From: Nitrospira sp.
GTDB lineage: Bacteria; Nitrospirota; Nitrospiria; Nitrospirales; Nitrospiraceae
Assembly (NCBI GenBank): GCA_024331095.1
Contig: JANDJE010000005.1
Coordinates: 1 to 64,000 of the forward strand
DNA: 64,000 bases
Direction: 5' to 3'
Positions 24,872-33,538 of the stretch are shown one piece after another. The notes below the pieces were generated by a model, which saw only the letters and a program-made list of their open reading frames with translations, was not told the origin of the DNA and searched no databases. The position numbers were made by a program, and so were the translations under genes. Numbering within the stretch: position 1 is the first letter of the stretch; each line of letters starts with the position of its first letter.

Positions 24872-25687
24872 ATGGCATTCCAGCGCCCCTTTCCACGAAA
24901 CATCTTCAGCAACCTTTCCAAACAGGAATGCGAACAGTTTCTGGAGATCGTTCATTACCTCACCCAGGCCGTGACTCCCGAACAGGTACGGGAGGTCTTG
25001 TTTCTGATTCAGCGGTACTTTCCCTTTACCAAATCGTTAGGGGGACTCGTTCGTCTAAGACCGGACGGAGGATTTTCCGGCTTCAGCAACGTCGTCAACG
25101 CCAATTTCCCGGACGAATGGCTCTACCTCTATTGGAAAAACGGTTTCGTCGAGGTCGATCCCGTTTTTAAGACGGCCTTGGAAGCCCCGGGCACTCGACA
25201 TTGGCAGGCCATCTATCAAAGCCGGCCCTTCTCTTCCGAAAAAGAACGGGAGTTTCTTCAAACCGCGCAGCAGTTCGGTCTCCGCGATGGGATCACCACC
25301 GGCTCCGTTGATGAAGCGTGCGGACTTGCCACATTCTGCTCGTTCGCCAGCGAGCAATCAATAGACGCAGAGCGATTCATCCCACTTGTGGAATACCTGG
25401 GCTCTCACATTCATATGGCCCTTCTGAGAGCGGCGCCCAAAGCATCCCCCAAAACCGACCGCTGCATCAAGGAGCTCACGTCGCGGGAAGTCACGATCCT
25501 GAATTGGATGAAGAATGGAAAAACCAACTGGGAAATCGGCAAGATTCTCGGGGTGAGCGAACGAACGGTCCGATTTCACATCGAGAGCATCTTCTCCAAA
25601 CTCGAAGTCACGTCGCGCTCGCAAGCCGTGGCCATCGCCATCGAACACGGCCTGCCCACACTGCACGGGTTGCCGTCGGCCAGTTAA
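24872..25687 (+). CDS. luxR: LuxR-family acyl-homoserine lactone receptor and transcription factor
   Basis: 271 residues. N-terminal autoinducer-binding domain (about 20-185) with the conserved pocket pattern WLYLYWKNGFVEVDPVF (tryptophan, tyrosine, aspartate-proline) and a second tryptophan in RHWQAIY. C-terminal LuxR-type helix-turn-helix (about 200-265): LTSREVTILNWMKNGKTNWE, then ILGVSERTVRFHIESIFSKL. It should bind the signal made by the LuxI homologue encoded convergently 219 nt downstream. Luxr-type pairs have been reported in Nitrospira. No obvious loss of key residues. Confidence 0.88.
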   Translation: MAFQRPFPRNIFSNLSKQECEQFLEIVHYLTQAVTPEQVREVLFLIQRYFPFTKSLGGLVRLRPDGGFSGFSNVVNANFPDEWLYLYWKNGFVEVDPVFKTALEAPGTRHWQAIYQSRPFSSEKEREFLQTAQQFGLRDGITTGSVDEACGLATFCSFASEQSIDAERFIPLVEYLGSHIHMALLRAAPKASPKTDRCIKELTSREVTILNWMKNGKTNWEIGKILGVSERTVRFHIESIFSKLEVTSRSQAVAIAIEHGLPTLHGLPSAS

Positions 25688-25906
25688 GGTCCGGCTTTCT
25701 TCTCTCCCGATTCTCACATCATGAAATCGGACTCTCTCGGTGTTGCAGCTTGTCACGGCTCTTGGGCATCGCCTTGATAGACATATCACCTCTCTTCTTA
25801 TTGTGCAAATTGCGCAAACCTGAAAACGGAGACCGCTGCCCCACCCCTCGGCTCAGTCTCGGCTCAGCTCGGCCTCGGCTCGGATTGACGACCGGTTGGT
25901 CCTCTC
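25688..25906. other. Convergent intergenic region luxR-luxI with CTCGG-rich repeats
   Basis: Contains a weak hairpin (CCGATT...AATCGG at about 25708-25731) that might serve as a terminator but has no T tract, and a degenerate CTCGGCTCAG-type tandem repeat at about 25847-25882. No gene is visible. Confidence 0.35.
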
Positions 25907-26677
25907 TTAAGCAATACCGGCCAATTGCTCACTCCTCTCAACGTCAGCCGACCTTCCGGACGCCACGGTTGCCGGATCGGTCCCCTCCTCTGGCGTTGCG
26001 GGCCCATGAGAAGCCGACGAAGGCGCATGGGCCGTCGAGGTCAACCACTCCAACATGGCGGGGCGCAGAATCGACGCCTGGGCGCGAAATTCGTCGAGGT
26101 CGAGCAATCCTCCTATGGAGAGCACCTCTGCAGGCGGGATGGCGACAGGCTCTCCGATGGGACGGCAGGGCCAACCGATCCGCTGCACGACCCGCAAGAG
26201 CTTGTGCTCGACCACCATGTACGTGTAGCGAACGCCGTTCGCGAGACACCATTGGTACATTCCCTTAAAGATGGTTTTCATCAATCTTCCGGACAACCCT
26301 CGGTCCGTTATCGACGGGTCCACCGCGAGTCTCGTGATCTCCGCCGTATCCGGCGTTTTCCGAACACGGTGCTCGCCCACTAAACAGGCGCTGAACTCAC
26401 TTTCGATCATGAACGGAACGGGCGCATGTGTCATGCGGACCATCCCCAACAAGCGGGCTTCTGAAGAAAACACGCCGATCGACGTGCTCCATGCGTCGTA
26501 CACGTCTTCCTCGAGTCGATCGGCGCGCTCCGGCACCCATTTCAACCGCTCGGCGAAGACACGATGGCGCAAGTGGTACGCCTGTCGAAGCTCCTCCTCA
26601 TCGGTCAAGGTCTTGACCAACCATTCCCCTTCGTAGAACGACAGCTCTTTTTCCTCTACCAGCGCCGATTCCTTCAT
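25907..26677 (-). CDS. luxI: LuxI-family acyl-homoserine lactone synthase
   Basis: 256 residues. It makes an acyl-homoserine lactone signal from SAM and an acylated carrier protein or acyl-CoA. Family landmarks: LRHRVFAERLKWVP (arginine, phenylalanine and tryptophan of the SAM site), EEDVYDAWS (acidic residues), LLGMVRM, and AEITRLAVDP (glutamate and arginine). The C-terminal half (RYTYMVVEHKLLRVVQRIGW) is typical; the last 35 residues are a polar tail beyond the usual length of about 200-220. A strong AAGGAGGG precedes the ATG by 5-6 nt. GNAT-type PEP-CTERM/exosortase acyltransferases are the closest alternative, less likely next to luxR. Confidence 0.85.
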   Translation of the reverse strand: MKESALVEEKELSFYEGEWLVKTLTDEEELRQAYHLRHRVFAERLKWVPERADRLEEDVYDAWSTSIGVFSSEARLLGMVRMTHAPVPFMIESEFSACLVGEHRVRKTPDTAEITRLAVDPSITDRGLSGRLMKTIFKGMYQWCLANGVRYTYMVVEHKLLRVVQRIGWPCRPIGEPVAIPPAEVLSIGGLLDLDEFRAQASILRPAMLEWLTSTAHAPSSASHGPATPEEGTDPATVASGRSADVERSEQLAGIA

Positions 26678-26694
26678 CGCTCCCTCCTTGTTTG

Positions 26695-26709
26695 CGCCCC
26701 GTCGGGGCG
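26695..26709 (-). other. GC-rich hairpin just upstream of the luxI ribosome binding site
   Basis: Perfect inverted repeat CGCCCCG-T-CGGGGCG, ending 6 nt before the AAGGAGGG of luxI in the luxI mRNA. It could modulate translation or transcript stability. Confidence 0.4.
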
Positions 26710-26754
26710 GTTATTTCGTGGATGGGAGCGATGGTTCCACCTTGCTGAAAAGAG

Positions 26755-26780
26755 GTCACCTGGCGAATCCGCCAGGTGAC
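26755..26780. promoter_or_regulatory. Lux box (LuxR operator)
   Basis: Perfect dyad GTCACCTGGCG-AATC-CGCCAGGTGAC. Its 20-bp core ACCTGGCGAATCCGCCAGGT (26758-26777) matches the Vibrio fischeri lux box at both ACCTG/CAGGT ends and near the centre. It lies in the divergent region between luxI (minus) and the HK1 gene (plus). Its centre is 43 nt upstream of the start point predicted from the -10 box at 26799-26804. Confidence 0.75.
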
Positions 26781-26798
26781 GGGGAAACGGCTTTCGCG

Positions 26799-26804
26799 TA
26801 CATT
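26799..26804 (+). promoter_or_regulatory. Candidate -10 box for the HK1-RR1 operon
   Basis: TACATT, predicted start near 26811. No -35 consensus is present because that position is occupied by the right edge of the lux box, as in LuxR-activated (class II) promoters. Confidence 0.4.
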
Positions 26805-26905
26805 CTGCTGGCCGGTCCGGTTGAACAGCATGGCCATACGGTCGTTGGTTCGCTTATCTCGATAAATCAACGATTTCTGTATTTTTTAATGAAGGAGGAT
26901 ATGAC

Positions 26906-27724
26906 GTGGAGAGAGGCAAGAAAGGGTTCGGAATTCTCCAAGGCTTTCGAGACAACCGGCCTAACTCGGACTACCGCCGCGCGGAGGATGAATTTTCCCT
27001 TGAGAAAGGCGAAGTCTTTCCCTGCTCTTACGTGAAGACCTTCGGGAAAGACGACGTCGCCAGCGCGCTCAAAGCGATGGAACAGCGGGTCAATACTCTG
27101 CTGGAAGATCGTCGCCGCCTCGCGCAGGATCTCCACGATTGCATCTTGCAGTCGCTATACGCCGTCGGCTTAAACCTCGAGGCGTCCCGCCATCCGAATC
27201 CCGATCCATCCCAGGAATCCGCCCGGTCTCACCTGCACGTCGTGTCGCAATTGAACCATCTGATCCAGGACATTCGAGCCATGATCGAATCCCTGGAAGC
27301 CGGAACTATCCAAGAGTTCGACTTCGTCGCGGAACTGACGTCTCTTCGGGCGACCTATGAACAGGGAGGACGGCTCGCCATTCGGCTGGATCTCGATCCC
27401 GACGCGCCGGGCAATCTCACCAGCGAAGAGCAGAGAGAAATCCTGAACATCGTGCGAGAGGCCCTCAGCAACTGCGCCCGTCATGCCGACGCCTCTCGCG
27501 TCGTCGTCGCCATCCGCATAAGAGGATCGAAAGTCCGCGTCAGCATCGTCGATAACGGGCGGGGATTCGAACTGAACGGCGATTGCCGGCGGGGTTACGG
27601 ACTGACCAACATGGAGGCCCGCGCGAGGAAGCTGGGAGGAACGTTCCGCGTCGCGTCGACACCGGGGCAGGGCACCACCGTCACCATCGATCTCTCACTG
27701 TCGTCCGTTTTGACGTTCGTATGA
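26906..27724 (+). CDS. Cytoplasmic sensor histidine kinase, NarX/LiaS type (HK1)
   Basis: 272 residues without transmembrane segments. HisKA_3 dimerisation/phosphoacceptor region RRRLAQDLHDCILQSLYAVG (histidine at about residue 80), then HATPase_c with REALSNCARHADA (N box), VDNGRGFEL (G1) and GYGLTNMEARARKLGG (G2). The short N-terminus has no recognised sensor domain, so it may sense a partner or be controlled by expression level. Start: GTG 26906 with AAGGAGG at 7 nt. The stop overlaps the ATG of RR1 (ATGA). The upstream lux box suggests control by quorum sensing. Confidence 0.88.
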   Translation: MERGKKGFGILQGFRDNRPNSDYRRAEDEFSLEKGEVFPCSYVKTFGKDDVASALKAMEQRVNTLLEDRRRLAQDLHDCILQSLYAVGLNLEASRHPNPDPSQESARSHLHVVSQLNHLIQDIRAMIESLEAGTIQEFDFVAELTSLRATYEQGGRLAIRLDLDPDAPGNLTSEEQREILNIVREALSNCARHADASRVVVAIRIRGSKVRVSIVDNGRGFELNGDCRRGYGLTNMEARARKLGGTFRVASTPGQGTTVTIDLSLSSVLTFV

Positions 27725-28422
27725 AACGCCCGATCATTCGCATCGTCCTTATCGACGACCACGAGATGGTCCGCCAAGGTCTGCGCGCGTTCCTCGAACG
27801 CGAAAACGATCTCACCATCGTCGGAGAAGCGGGAACGGCGGCCGAGGCCGTTCCCCTCGTCGAGCGCCTGCATCCTCACGTGGTCCTCCTCGACCTCCAC
27901 CTCCCGGACGCGACCGGCGTGGACATTTGCCGGAAACTCCACGATTCGACTCCCCATACCCGTATTTTGGTATTGACCGGGCACGTCGAGGACGCCACGA
28001 TCATCGCCGCTTTGCAAAGCGGCGCCCACGGGTACATCCTCAAGGACGTAAGATTGGAAGAGCTGTTACGAGCCATCCGCGCGGTGGCGGACGGTCGCGG
28101 CTACCTGGACCCCCGCGTCACCCAAAAAACACTCAATTGGGTTCGATCGGGAGCGATTGTAAGCCCCTTTAGCAACGGTCTCGCCAAACTGTCCAAGCAA
28201 GAACGTCTCATCATGCCCTTGCTGGCGGAAGGCAAAACCAACAAGGAAATCGCGGCACATCTCTGTTTAAGCGACAAGACCGTCAAGAACTACATCGCCA
28301 ACATCTTTTTCAAGATCCAGGTAAAGCGCCGCGCCGAAGCCGTTGCGTGGTTTATCAAGGAAAATCGGGGTCCCTATACGACGGCCGCACCGCCGATTCA
28401 GCCGGTTCGGCATGACACCTGA
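27721..28422 (+). CDS. NarL/FixJ-family response regulator (RR1)
   Basis: 233 residues. Receiver domain (about 1-120): IDDHEMVRQG, phosphoacceptor aspartate in HVVLLDLHLPDA, threonine in LVLTGH and lysine in YILKD. C-terminal LuxR-type helix-turn-helix (about 155-215): LSKQERLIMPLLAEGKTNKE and LCLSDKTVKNYIANIFFKI. Translationally coupled to HK1, so HK1 is its likely kinase. Confidence 0.92.
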   Translation: MKRPIIRIVLIDDHEMVRQGLRAFLERENDLTIVGEAGTAAEAVPLVERLHPHVVLLDLHLPDATGVDICRKLHDSTPHTRILVLTGHVEDATIIAALQSGAHGYILKDVRLEELLRAIRAVADGRGYLDPRVTQKTLNWVRSGAIVSPFSNGLAKLSKQERLIMPLLAEGKTNKEIAAHLCLSDKTVKNYIANIFFKIQVKRRAEAVAWFIKENRGPYTTAAPPIQPVRHDT

Positions 28423-28524
28423 CTGATGCGCCGCCGCGCTTGAGGCCGTTTCGCCCATCGAAGACCTGGTCTTCTCTATCCTAATGGACTGATGCATTCT
28501 GGGTGCGGATTCGGAGAGCCACGC

Positions 28525-29346
28525 ATGAAGAAACAAGACCCAGGCCATCAGATCCTCGATGGACTCCGGCATGCCTTTTTTGATTCACACCGCCCACGCA
28601 CGCTTACCGGGCCACGACTCGACCAGACACGATGCTCTCCGTTTCCCGGACGTTCGAAATCCGGAAAGCAGGAGCCAAGCGCGTCTCTCACAGCCCTCAC
28701 GCAACAGGTTTTTTCTCTCCTCACGCGCCATTCTCGAACCGCCCCTCATATCGACAGCCTCCCTCCTCGAGGATCCTCTGCGGGAGCTGTTCCCTCATGG
28801 ACCACCCGACAGGCGAACGCCGCTCCCTGTCGGGAAAGGACGGAATCAGAGAACAGTGTCGCCTGTCAAATCCACCGACTCGCCGGGAAAATCAGGCACA
28901 TCACCCGCATGTTTGGCGACCTGGCCGCTGAAGACTTCGACCTGACGGCCGAACTGCATAATCTCAAGTCCGTGTATGACGATATCGGTCGAGTGCGAAT
29001 CGCCTTATCTCTCCAATCGGCCGCTCTTGAGACTCTCACAAGGAAAGAAGAACGCGAGATCCTCGGCCTCGTGCGGGACGGCGTGCGGCACCGTGTCCGC
29101 CATGCCCGTGCCACCCGCGTCGCGATTTCCATCCGACGGCTAGGGCGGAGGATTCGTCTCAGCATCATGGACGATGGAGAGAGCCTCGCCGCCGGCAAAA
29201 GACACGGCCAAAACCTTGACATCATTCGATCATTGGAACATCAAGCCAGAAAACTCCGCGGAACGATACATATCCATGCCAAGCAAAGACGGCGCTCGTG
29301 CATCACCATCGAATTCTCACTGGAACCGACGTTGACCCTCGTCTGA
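28525..29346 (+). CDS. Decayed histidine-kinase paralogue without catalytic motifs
   Basis: 273 residues. The C-terminal half (from about residue 120) aligns with HK1: FDLTAELHNLKSVYDDIGRV against FDFVAELTSLRATYEQGGRL, then EEREILGLVRDG and a matching end (SLEPTLTLV against SLSSVLTFV). The phosphoacceptor helix LHD is absent, the N-box asparagine is lost (RDGVRHRVRHA instead of REALSNCARHA), G1 reads MDDGESLAA and G2 reads GQNLDII. ATP binding is therefore improbable. The first 110 residues are arginine-, serine- and proline-rich and look like drifted sequence. Start ATG 28525 has GGAGAG at 6 nt. It may be a pseudogene without stops or a non-catalytic partner. Confidence 0.6.
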   Translation: MKKQDPGHQILDGLRHAFFDSHRPRTLTGPRLDQTRCSPFPGRSKSGKQEPSASLTALTQQVFSLLTRHSRTAPHIDSLPPRGSSAGAVPSWTTRQANAAPCRERTESENSVACQIHRLAGKIRHITRMFGDLAAEDFDLTAELHNLKSVYDDIGRVRIALSLQSAALETLTRKEEREILGLVRDGVRHRVRHARATRVAISIRRLGRRIRLSIMDDGESLAAGKRHGQNLDIIRSLEHQARKLRGTIHIHAKQRRRSCITIEFSLEPTLTLV

Positions 29347-29591
29347 TCCACAGGCAACGGAGTCGACACCGCGCCGAATTATTTCTCGGGATTACCTCTT
29401 GCGCCCTATTCCCCATCCTCCTGTTGAGAGCACCGGCGCCTTTGTACAGACATGATTGACTCCGTCCCAACGGATGATCGGAACAGCCGGACCTGAGCCA
29501 TCCCATCCGATCACGATCGACTGGATTTTCCTCTTTCGCGGGTTTTACACTGGCTTATTGTTTTCATTACGACACTGTTATGATCTAGACT

Positions 29592-32500
29592 TTGAGTAAA
29601 AAATTACCCGATATGATCGCCGACATCACAAGCGACCAGCCTTTTTTGCCCCTCCACGACGAACTGGCACTCCTTCGGACCCGTGTCGCCGAGTTGGAAC
29701 GGGAAGCCGCCGATCTTAAGTGGACGAATCGCGCGATCAACACCCTTGCCTCCTGCGCCGGAAACGTGGAAGGACTAGCGTTCCTGCGAACGCTCGTCCG
29801 ACAACTCGCCGATATTTTGAAAGTCTCACACGTATTTATCACGGAATTGGCACCCGGCGGGACGGATCGAGTGCGGGTCGTCGCGGGCTGGTCTCGCGAT
29901 CAGACCTCCGATCCGCTGGAGTACGACCTGGCGAGCACTCCTTGCAAGATCGTCATGGAGCAAGGCTCGGCCTTTTTCCCCGAAGGAGCCTGGCGGCTGT
30001 TTCCTCAAGACACGTATCCGGCTCGGCACCGCATCGAGAGTTACATGGGAGAATCCCTGTTCGGCCGAGACGGCCGAAAGACTGGGCACCTCTGCATCAT
30101 GGACGAGCATCCGTTTCTGTTCAACCATGCCCAGGGGCGCGCCATCGTCAGGGTTTTCGCGGAACGAGCCGGCGCCGAATTGGAGCGGCTCCGCGCCGAT
30201 GAGATCATCCGGCAGCGTGAAGAACGGTTCCGCATCCTATACGACGATAACCCCTCCATGTACTTCACTCTCTCGCCGGACGGACTTATTGTCTCCGTCA
30301 ACCGCTATGGAGCCGCGCAGCTCGGCTACACGGTGGACGAACTGGTCGGCCAATCGGTGTTGACGGTCTTCGACGCAACCGATCGAGAGGCCGTTCTGGC
30401 TCAGCTTAAACAATGCGCGGATCATCCCTTCCAAGCATTCGCGTGGGAAATCCCAAAAATCCGCAAGGACGGGTCCCGCCTCTGGGTACACGAGCGGGCC
30501 AGAGCGATCGTGAGTTCAGACGGAAGGCTGATTATTCTCGTTGCCTGCGAGGATGTCACCGAGCACCGAAAAACCAGCCGGCTCCTCTCGACCTTGATTC
30601 GCGAATCACCGCTTCCCATCGTCAGCTTGGATCAAACAGCCAAGGTCACAAGTTGGAACCCGGCAGCCACCAAGTTGTTCGGCTGGACCGAGGAGGAAAT
30701 CATCGGCAAGGAATTGCCGTACGTTCCGCCTGGAGAAGAGGAAGCCGCCGATTGCTTGTGGGAGGCCGGCGTCCGCGGAGAACTCACCGCCCCCGTTGAA
30801 TTACGACGCCGACGCAAAGACGGCACCTTGATCGATCTGTTGCTCTGGCCGGTGTACGTGCGCGAAAAGCCGGGCGACGATGAATTTGAAACAGCCATCG
30901 GCATTCTTGTCGACCAGTCGAATTTGATCAAGGCCGAGGCGGCTCGCCGAGAAAGTGAACGTCGCTTGCGCATGATCATCGACAGTGAGCCGGAATGCGT
31001 CAAAACCGTCGATCCCGAAGGCCTGATCACGAACATCAATCCCGCAGGGCTCTCCATCCTCGGCGCGGAATCGGTGCAGGACATCCTTGGCAAACCGGTC
31101 TTTTCCTTGATTCACCCCGATGACCGCCCCGCCTATGAACGGTTCCATCAGGCAGTTTGCAAAGGAGAAGCGGGAGTCCTCACATTTCGCATTATCGACC
31201 TGCACGGGAACGAACGATATATTGAAGCCCACTCAGTTTCCCTCCGCCGTGATGACGGAGCCATTCTAGGTGCGCTCAGCATCGCCCGCGACATCACGGT
31301 TCGCAAACAAGCCGAGGAAGCCTTGCGCGCCAGCGAGTCGCTCCTCCATCGATTTGTCATCAACGCTCCAGTCGGGCTGGTGATCGCCGACCGAGACGGG
31401 CGGCTTCTGCACGTCAACCGCGCATTTTGTGAACTCACGGGCTACGGCGAAGAGGAGTTGCTCGGTCGGACCTCCGCCCTTTACACCCATCCCGATGACG
31501 TGGGCGACAATCTGGGTCTCGCCGCCCGGTTCGCCACAGAGGAGCGAGCTGCCTTGACATTGGAGCACCGGTACGTTCGCAAGAGCGGCGACGTCATTTG
31601 GGTGTCCGTGAAGGCCACACATGTTCAGTTGCCCAACCACGACCAGCCGCTGCTTCTTGCAGCGGTGCAGGACATCACCGAACAGCGGAAATCCGAACGA
31701 TTGCTGGAGCAGGAGAAGCAGATCCTGGAATCCATCGCCGGCGATGCCCCCCTGTCCTCGGTCCTGGAAACCATCTGCAGGATGGTCGAAGCCACAAATC
31801 CCCACCTGCTGTGCTCGATCGTCTTTCTCGATGCGAGGCGCAACTGCCTCCGCCCTGGCCCGGCTCCCAGCTTGCCTGCGGAGTACGTCGCGCTTGCCGA
31901 CGGCGTCGCCATCGGCCCCTCGGTCGGCTCCTGTGGCACCGCGGCCTACACGGGGCGGCCGGTCATTGTGTCCGATATCGCCACCGATCCGTTGTGGGCT
32001 TCCTGGCGGGATCTTCCTCTCGCCCACGGTCTCCGCTCCTGCTGGTCCATGCCAATTAAATCGCCATCGGGACAGGTGCTCGGCTCATTCGCGATTTACA
32101 GCCGCGCCCCCCGGCATCCCACCGCCACGGACTTGGCTCTCATGGAACGAACCGCTCACCTCGCCGGGATTGCGATGACGCGGACGCGCGCGCGGGAAGA
32201 ACGGGAACAATTGAGCCAAGATCTCCACGACAATATTCTCCAATCCCTTTACGCCATCGGGATGCAGTTGGAAGCGAGCAGATTGGCATCCGCTCCGTCT
32301 CCAAAGAAGTCACGGGCGCACACGGCGCAGGCAATCGATCAACTGAATCGACTTGTCGCCGACGTCCGGCGGTACATCGCCTTCTTGAAGCATCCGTCGT
32401 CGCCGATCATGGATTTCGGGCACGCGCTCCGGCAATTGGTCTCGTCGTTCTCCGCGACCGGAGAAACGCCCCCAACCCTCGACATCCGAGATCCCATCGC

Positions 32501-32807
32501 CGACTTGCTCACACCCGAGCAGGGCGAACACCTTCTGAACATCGCGCGGGAAGCGCTGAGCAATAGCGTGCGGCACAGCGGCGCGAAACGACGCCTGGTG
32601 CGGGTAAGCCGAGCCGGCGCCTCGATCCGTCTGGAAATCCGAGACGACGGAATCGGCTTCGACCCGAAGAAACGGCGAAAACAGGGCCACGGCCTCAGCC
32701 ACATGGCGGCCCGAGCTAAGCGCCTTCGGGCACGATTCACACTTGAAAGCCGCCCGCAAGCCGGGACGTGCGTCATCGTCGATGTACCGGTGAAGGAACC
32801 GTCATGA
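29592..32807 (+). CDS. Large cytoplasmic GAF/PAS sensor histidine kinase, NarX type (HK2)
   Basis: 1071 residues, no transmembrane segments. Rough order: coiled coil 15-45, GAF 50-200, four PAS/PAC modules (about 210-325, 335-455, 458-575, 585-705), GAF 715-865, HisKA_3 868-940 with EQLSQDLHDNILQSLYAIG (phosphoacceptor histidine), HATPase 968-1070 with REALSNSVRHSGA, IRDDGIGFDP and GHGLSHMAARAKRL. The kinase core is close to that of HK1. Start uncertain: TTG 29592 or ATG 29613. A TATGAT at 29579-29584 would put the transcript start on the start codon. The stop overlaps RR2 (ATGA). Confidence 0.88.
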   Translation: MSKKLPDMIADITSDQPFLPLHDELALLRTRVAELEREAADLKWTNRAINTLASCAGNVEGLAFLRTLVRQLADILKVSHVFITELAPGGTDRVRVVAGWSRDQTSDPLEYDLASTPCKIVMEQGSAFFPEGAWRLFPQDTYPARHRIESYMGESLFGRDGRKTGHLCIMDEHPFLFNHAQGRAIVRVFAERAGAELERLRADEIIRQREERFRILYDDNPSMYFTLSPDGLIVSVNRYGAAQLGYTVDELVGQSVLTVFDATDREAVLAQLKQCADHPFQAFAWEIPKIRKDGSRLWVHERARAIVSSDGRLIILVACEDVTEHRKTSRLLSTLIRESPLPIVSLDQTAKVTSWNPAATKLFGWTEEEIIGKELPYVPPGEEEAADCLWEAGVRGELTAPVELRRRRKDGTLIDLLLWPVYVREKPGDDEFETAIGILVDQSNLIKAEAARRESERRLRMIIDSEPECVKTVDPEGLITNINPAGLSILGAESVQDILGKPVFSLIHPDDRPAYERFHQAVCKGEAGVLTFRIIDLHGNERYIEAHSVSLRRDDGAILGALSIARDITVRKQAEEALRASESLLHRFVINAPVGLVIADRDGRLLHVNRAFCELTGYGEEELLGRTSALYTHPDDVGDNLGLAARFATEERAALTLEHRYVRKSGDVIWVSVKATHVQLPNHDQPLLLAAVQDITEQRKSERLLEQEKQILESIAGDAPLSSVLETICRMVEATNPHLLCSIVFLDARRNCLRPGPAPSLPAEYVALADGVAIGPSVGSCGTAAYTGRPVIVSDIATDPLWASWRDLPLAHGLRSCWSMPIKSPSGQVLGSFAIYSRAPRHPTATDLALMERTAHLAGIAMTRTRAREEREQLSQDLHDNILQSLYAIGMQLEASRLASAPSPKKSRAHTAQAIDQLNRLVADVRRYIAFLKHPSSPIMDFGHALRQLVSSFSATGETPPTLDIRDPIADLLTPEQGEHLLNIAREALSNSVRHSGAKRRLVRVSRAGASIRLEIRDDGIGFDPKKRRKQGHGLSHMAARAKRLRARFTLESRPQAGTCVIVDVPVKEPS

Positions 32808-33538
32808 AGACCGCGCCTCTTGGGCAATCCAAAACCATCCGTCTGGTGATCGTCGACGACCACGAAGTCGTGCGCATCGGACTGCGCGCGGTGTTGAACC
32901 TCACGCCCGGCATCGCGGTGGTGGGACAAACCGCTCTGATGCGGGAGGCGACAAGCCTGTGTCTCCGTCTCAAGCCGGACCTTGCGCTGCTTGATATCCG
33001 CCTGCCCGACGGCAGCGGGGTCGACGCGGCGCGCGACATCCTCGCCTGTTCCCCTCGCACCAGAATTTTGTTCTTGACCAGCTTTGCGGACGACCATACG
33101 GTCATGGAAGCCATCCTGTCCGGAGCGCATGGGTATTTATTGAAAGATATTTCTTCTGATGCGCTGGTTCGAGCCATTCGGACCATCGCGTCCGGCCAAC
33201 CCTTCATCGATCCGCGCCTGACGACTCCCTCTCTCCCATGGCTGAAGAACCGCCGATCCATCGCAAGTCGAGCCGGACGCCCGTTGCTCTCTCCCCAGGA
33301 GAAGCGGCTGTTACCGTTGGTCGCCAAGGGTCTGACCAACAGGGAAATCGCGCGTGCTCTTCAATTGAGCGAAAAGACGGTCAAAAATTATCTCGCCAGG
33401 ATCTGTACAAAGCTCCAGATCGGGCGGCGGTCGCAACTCGCCGCCTTTTACGCGGCAAGTTTCAAGGGATCGGGAGGCTCTCTCGCCTGCTCTTCCGCTC
33501 AAGGTTTCGTCACTTCAACCGATACCATGTTTGAGTAA
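32804..33538 (+). CDS. NarL/FixJ-family response regulator (RR2)
   Basis: 244 residues. Receiver: VIVDDHEVVRIG, phosphoacceptor aspartate in LALLDIRLPDGSG, FLTSF and YLLKDIS. Helix-turn-helix: LSPQEKRLLPLVAKGLTNRE and LQLSEKTVKNYLARICTKL. Translationally coupled to HK2, its probable kinase, and similar to RR1, so the two pairs look like duplicates. Confidence 0.92.
   Translation: MKTAPLGQSKTIRLVIVDDHEVVRIGLRAVLNLTPGIAVVGQTALMREATSLCLRLKPDLALLDIRLPDGSGVDAARDILACSPRTRILFLTSFADDHTVMEAILSGAHGYLLKDISSDALVRAIRTIASGQPFIDPRLTTPSLPWLKNRRSIASRAGRPLLSPQEKRLLPLVAKGLTNREIARALQLSEKTVKNYLARICTKLQIGRRSQLAAFYAASFKGSGGSLACSSAQGFVTSTDTMFE

Noticed and set aside
25700-25735. Intrinsic terminator after luxR
   Set aside because: The CCGATT/AATCGG stem is short, has a large loop and no T tract.
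26755-26780. The lux-box palindrome read as a transcription terminator
   Set aside because: It could form a stem, but no T-rich tract follows on the plus strand, and it lies between two divergent genes where neither transcript would end.
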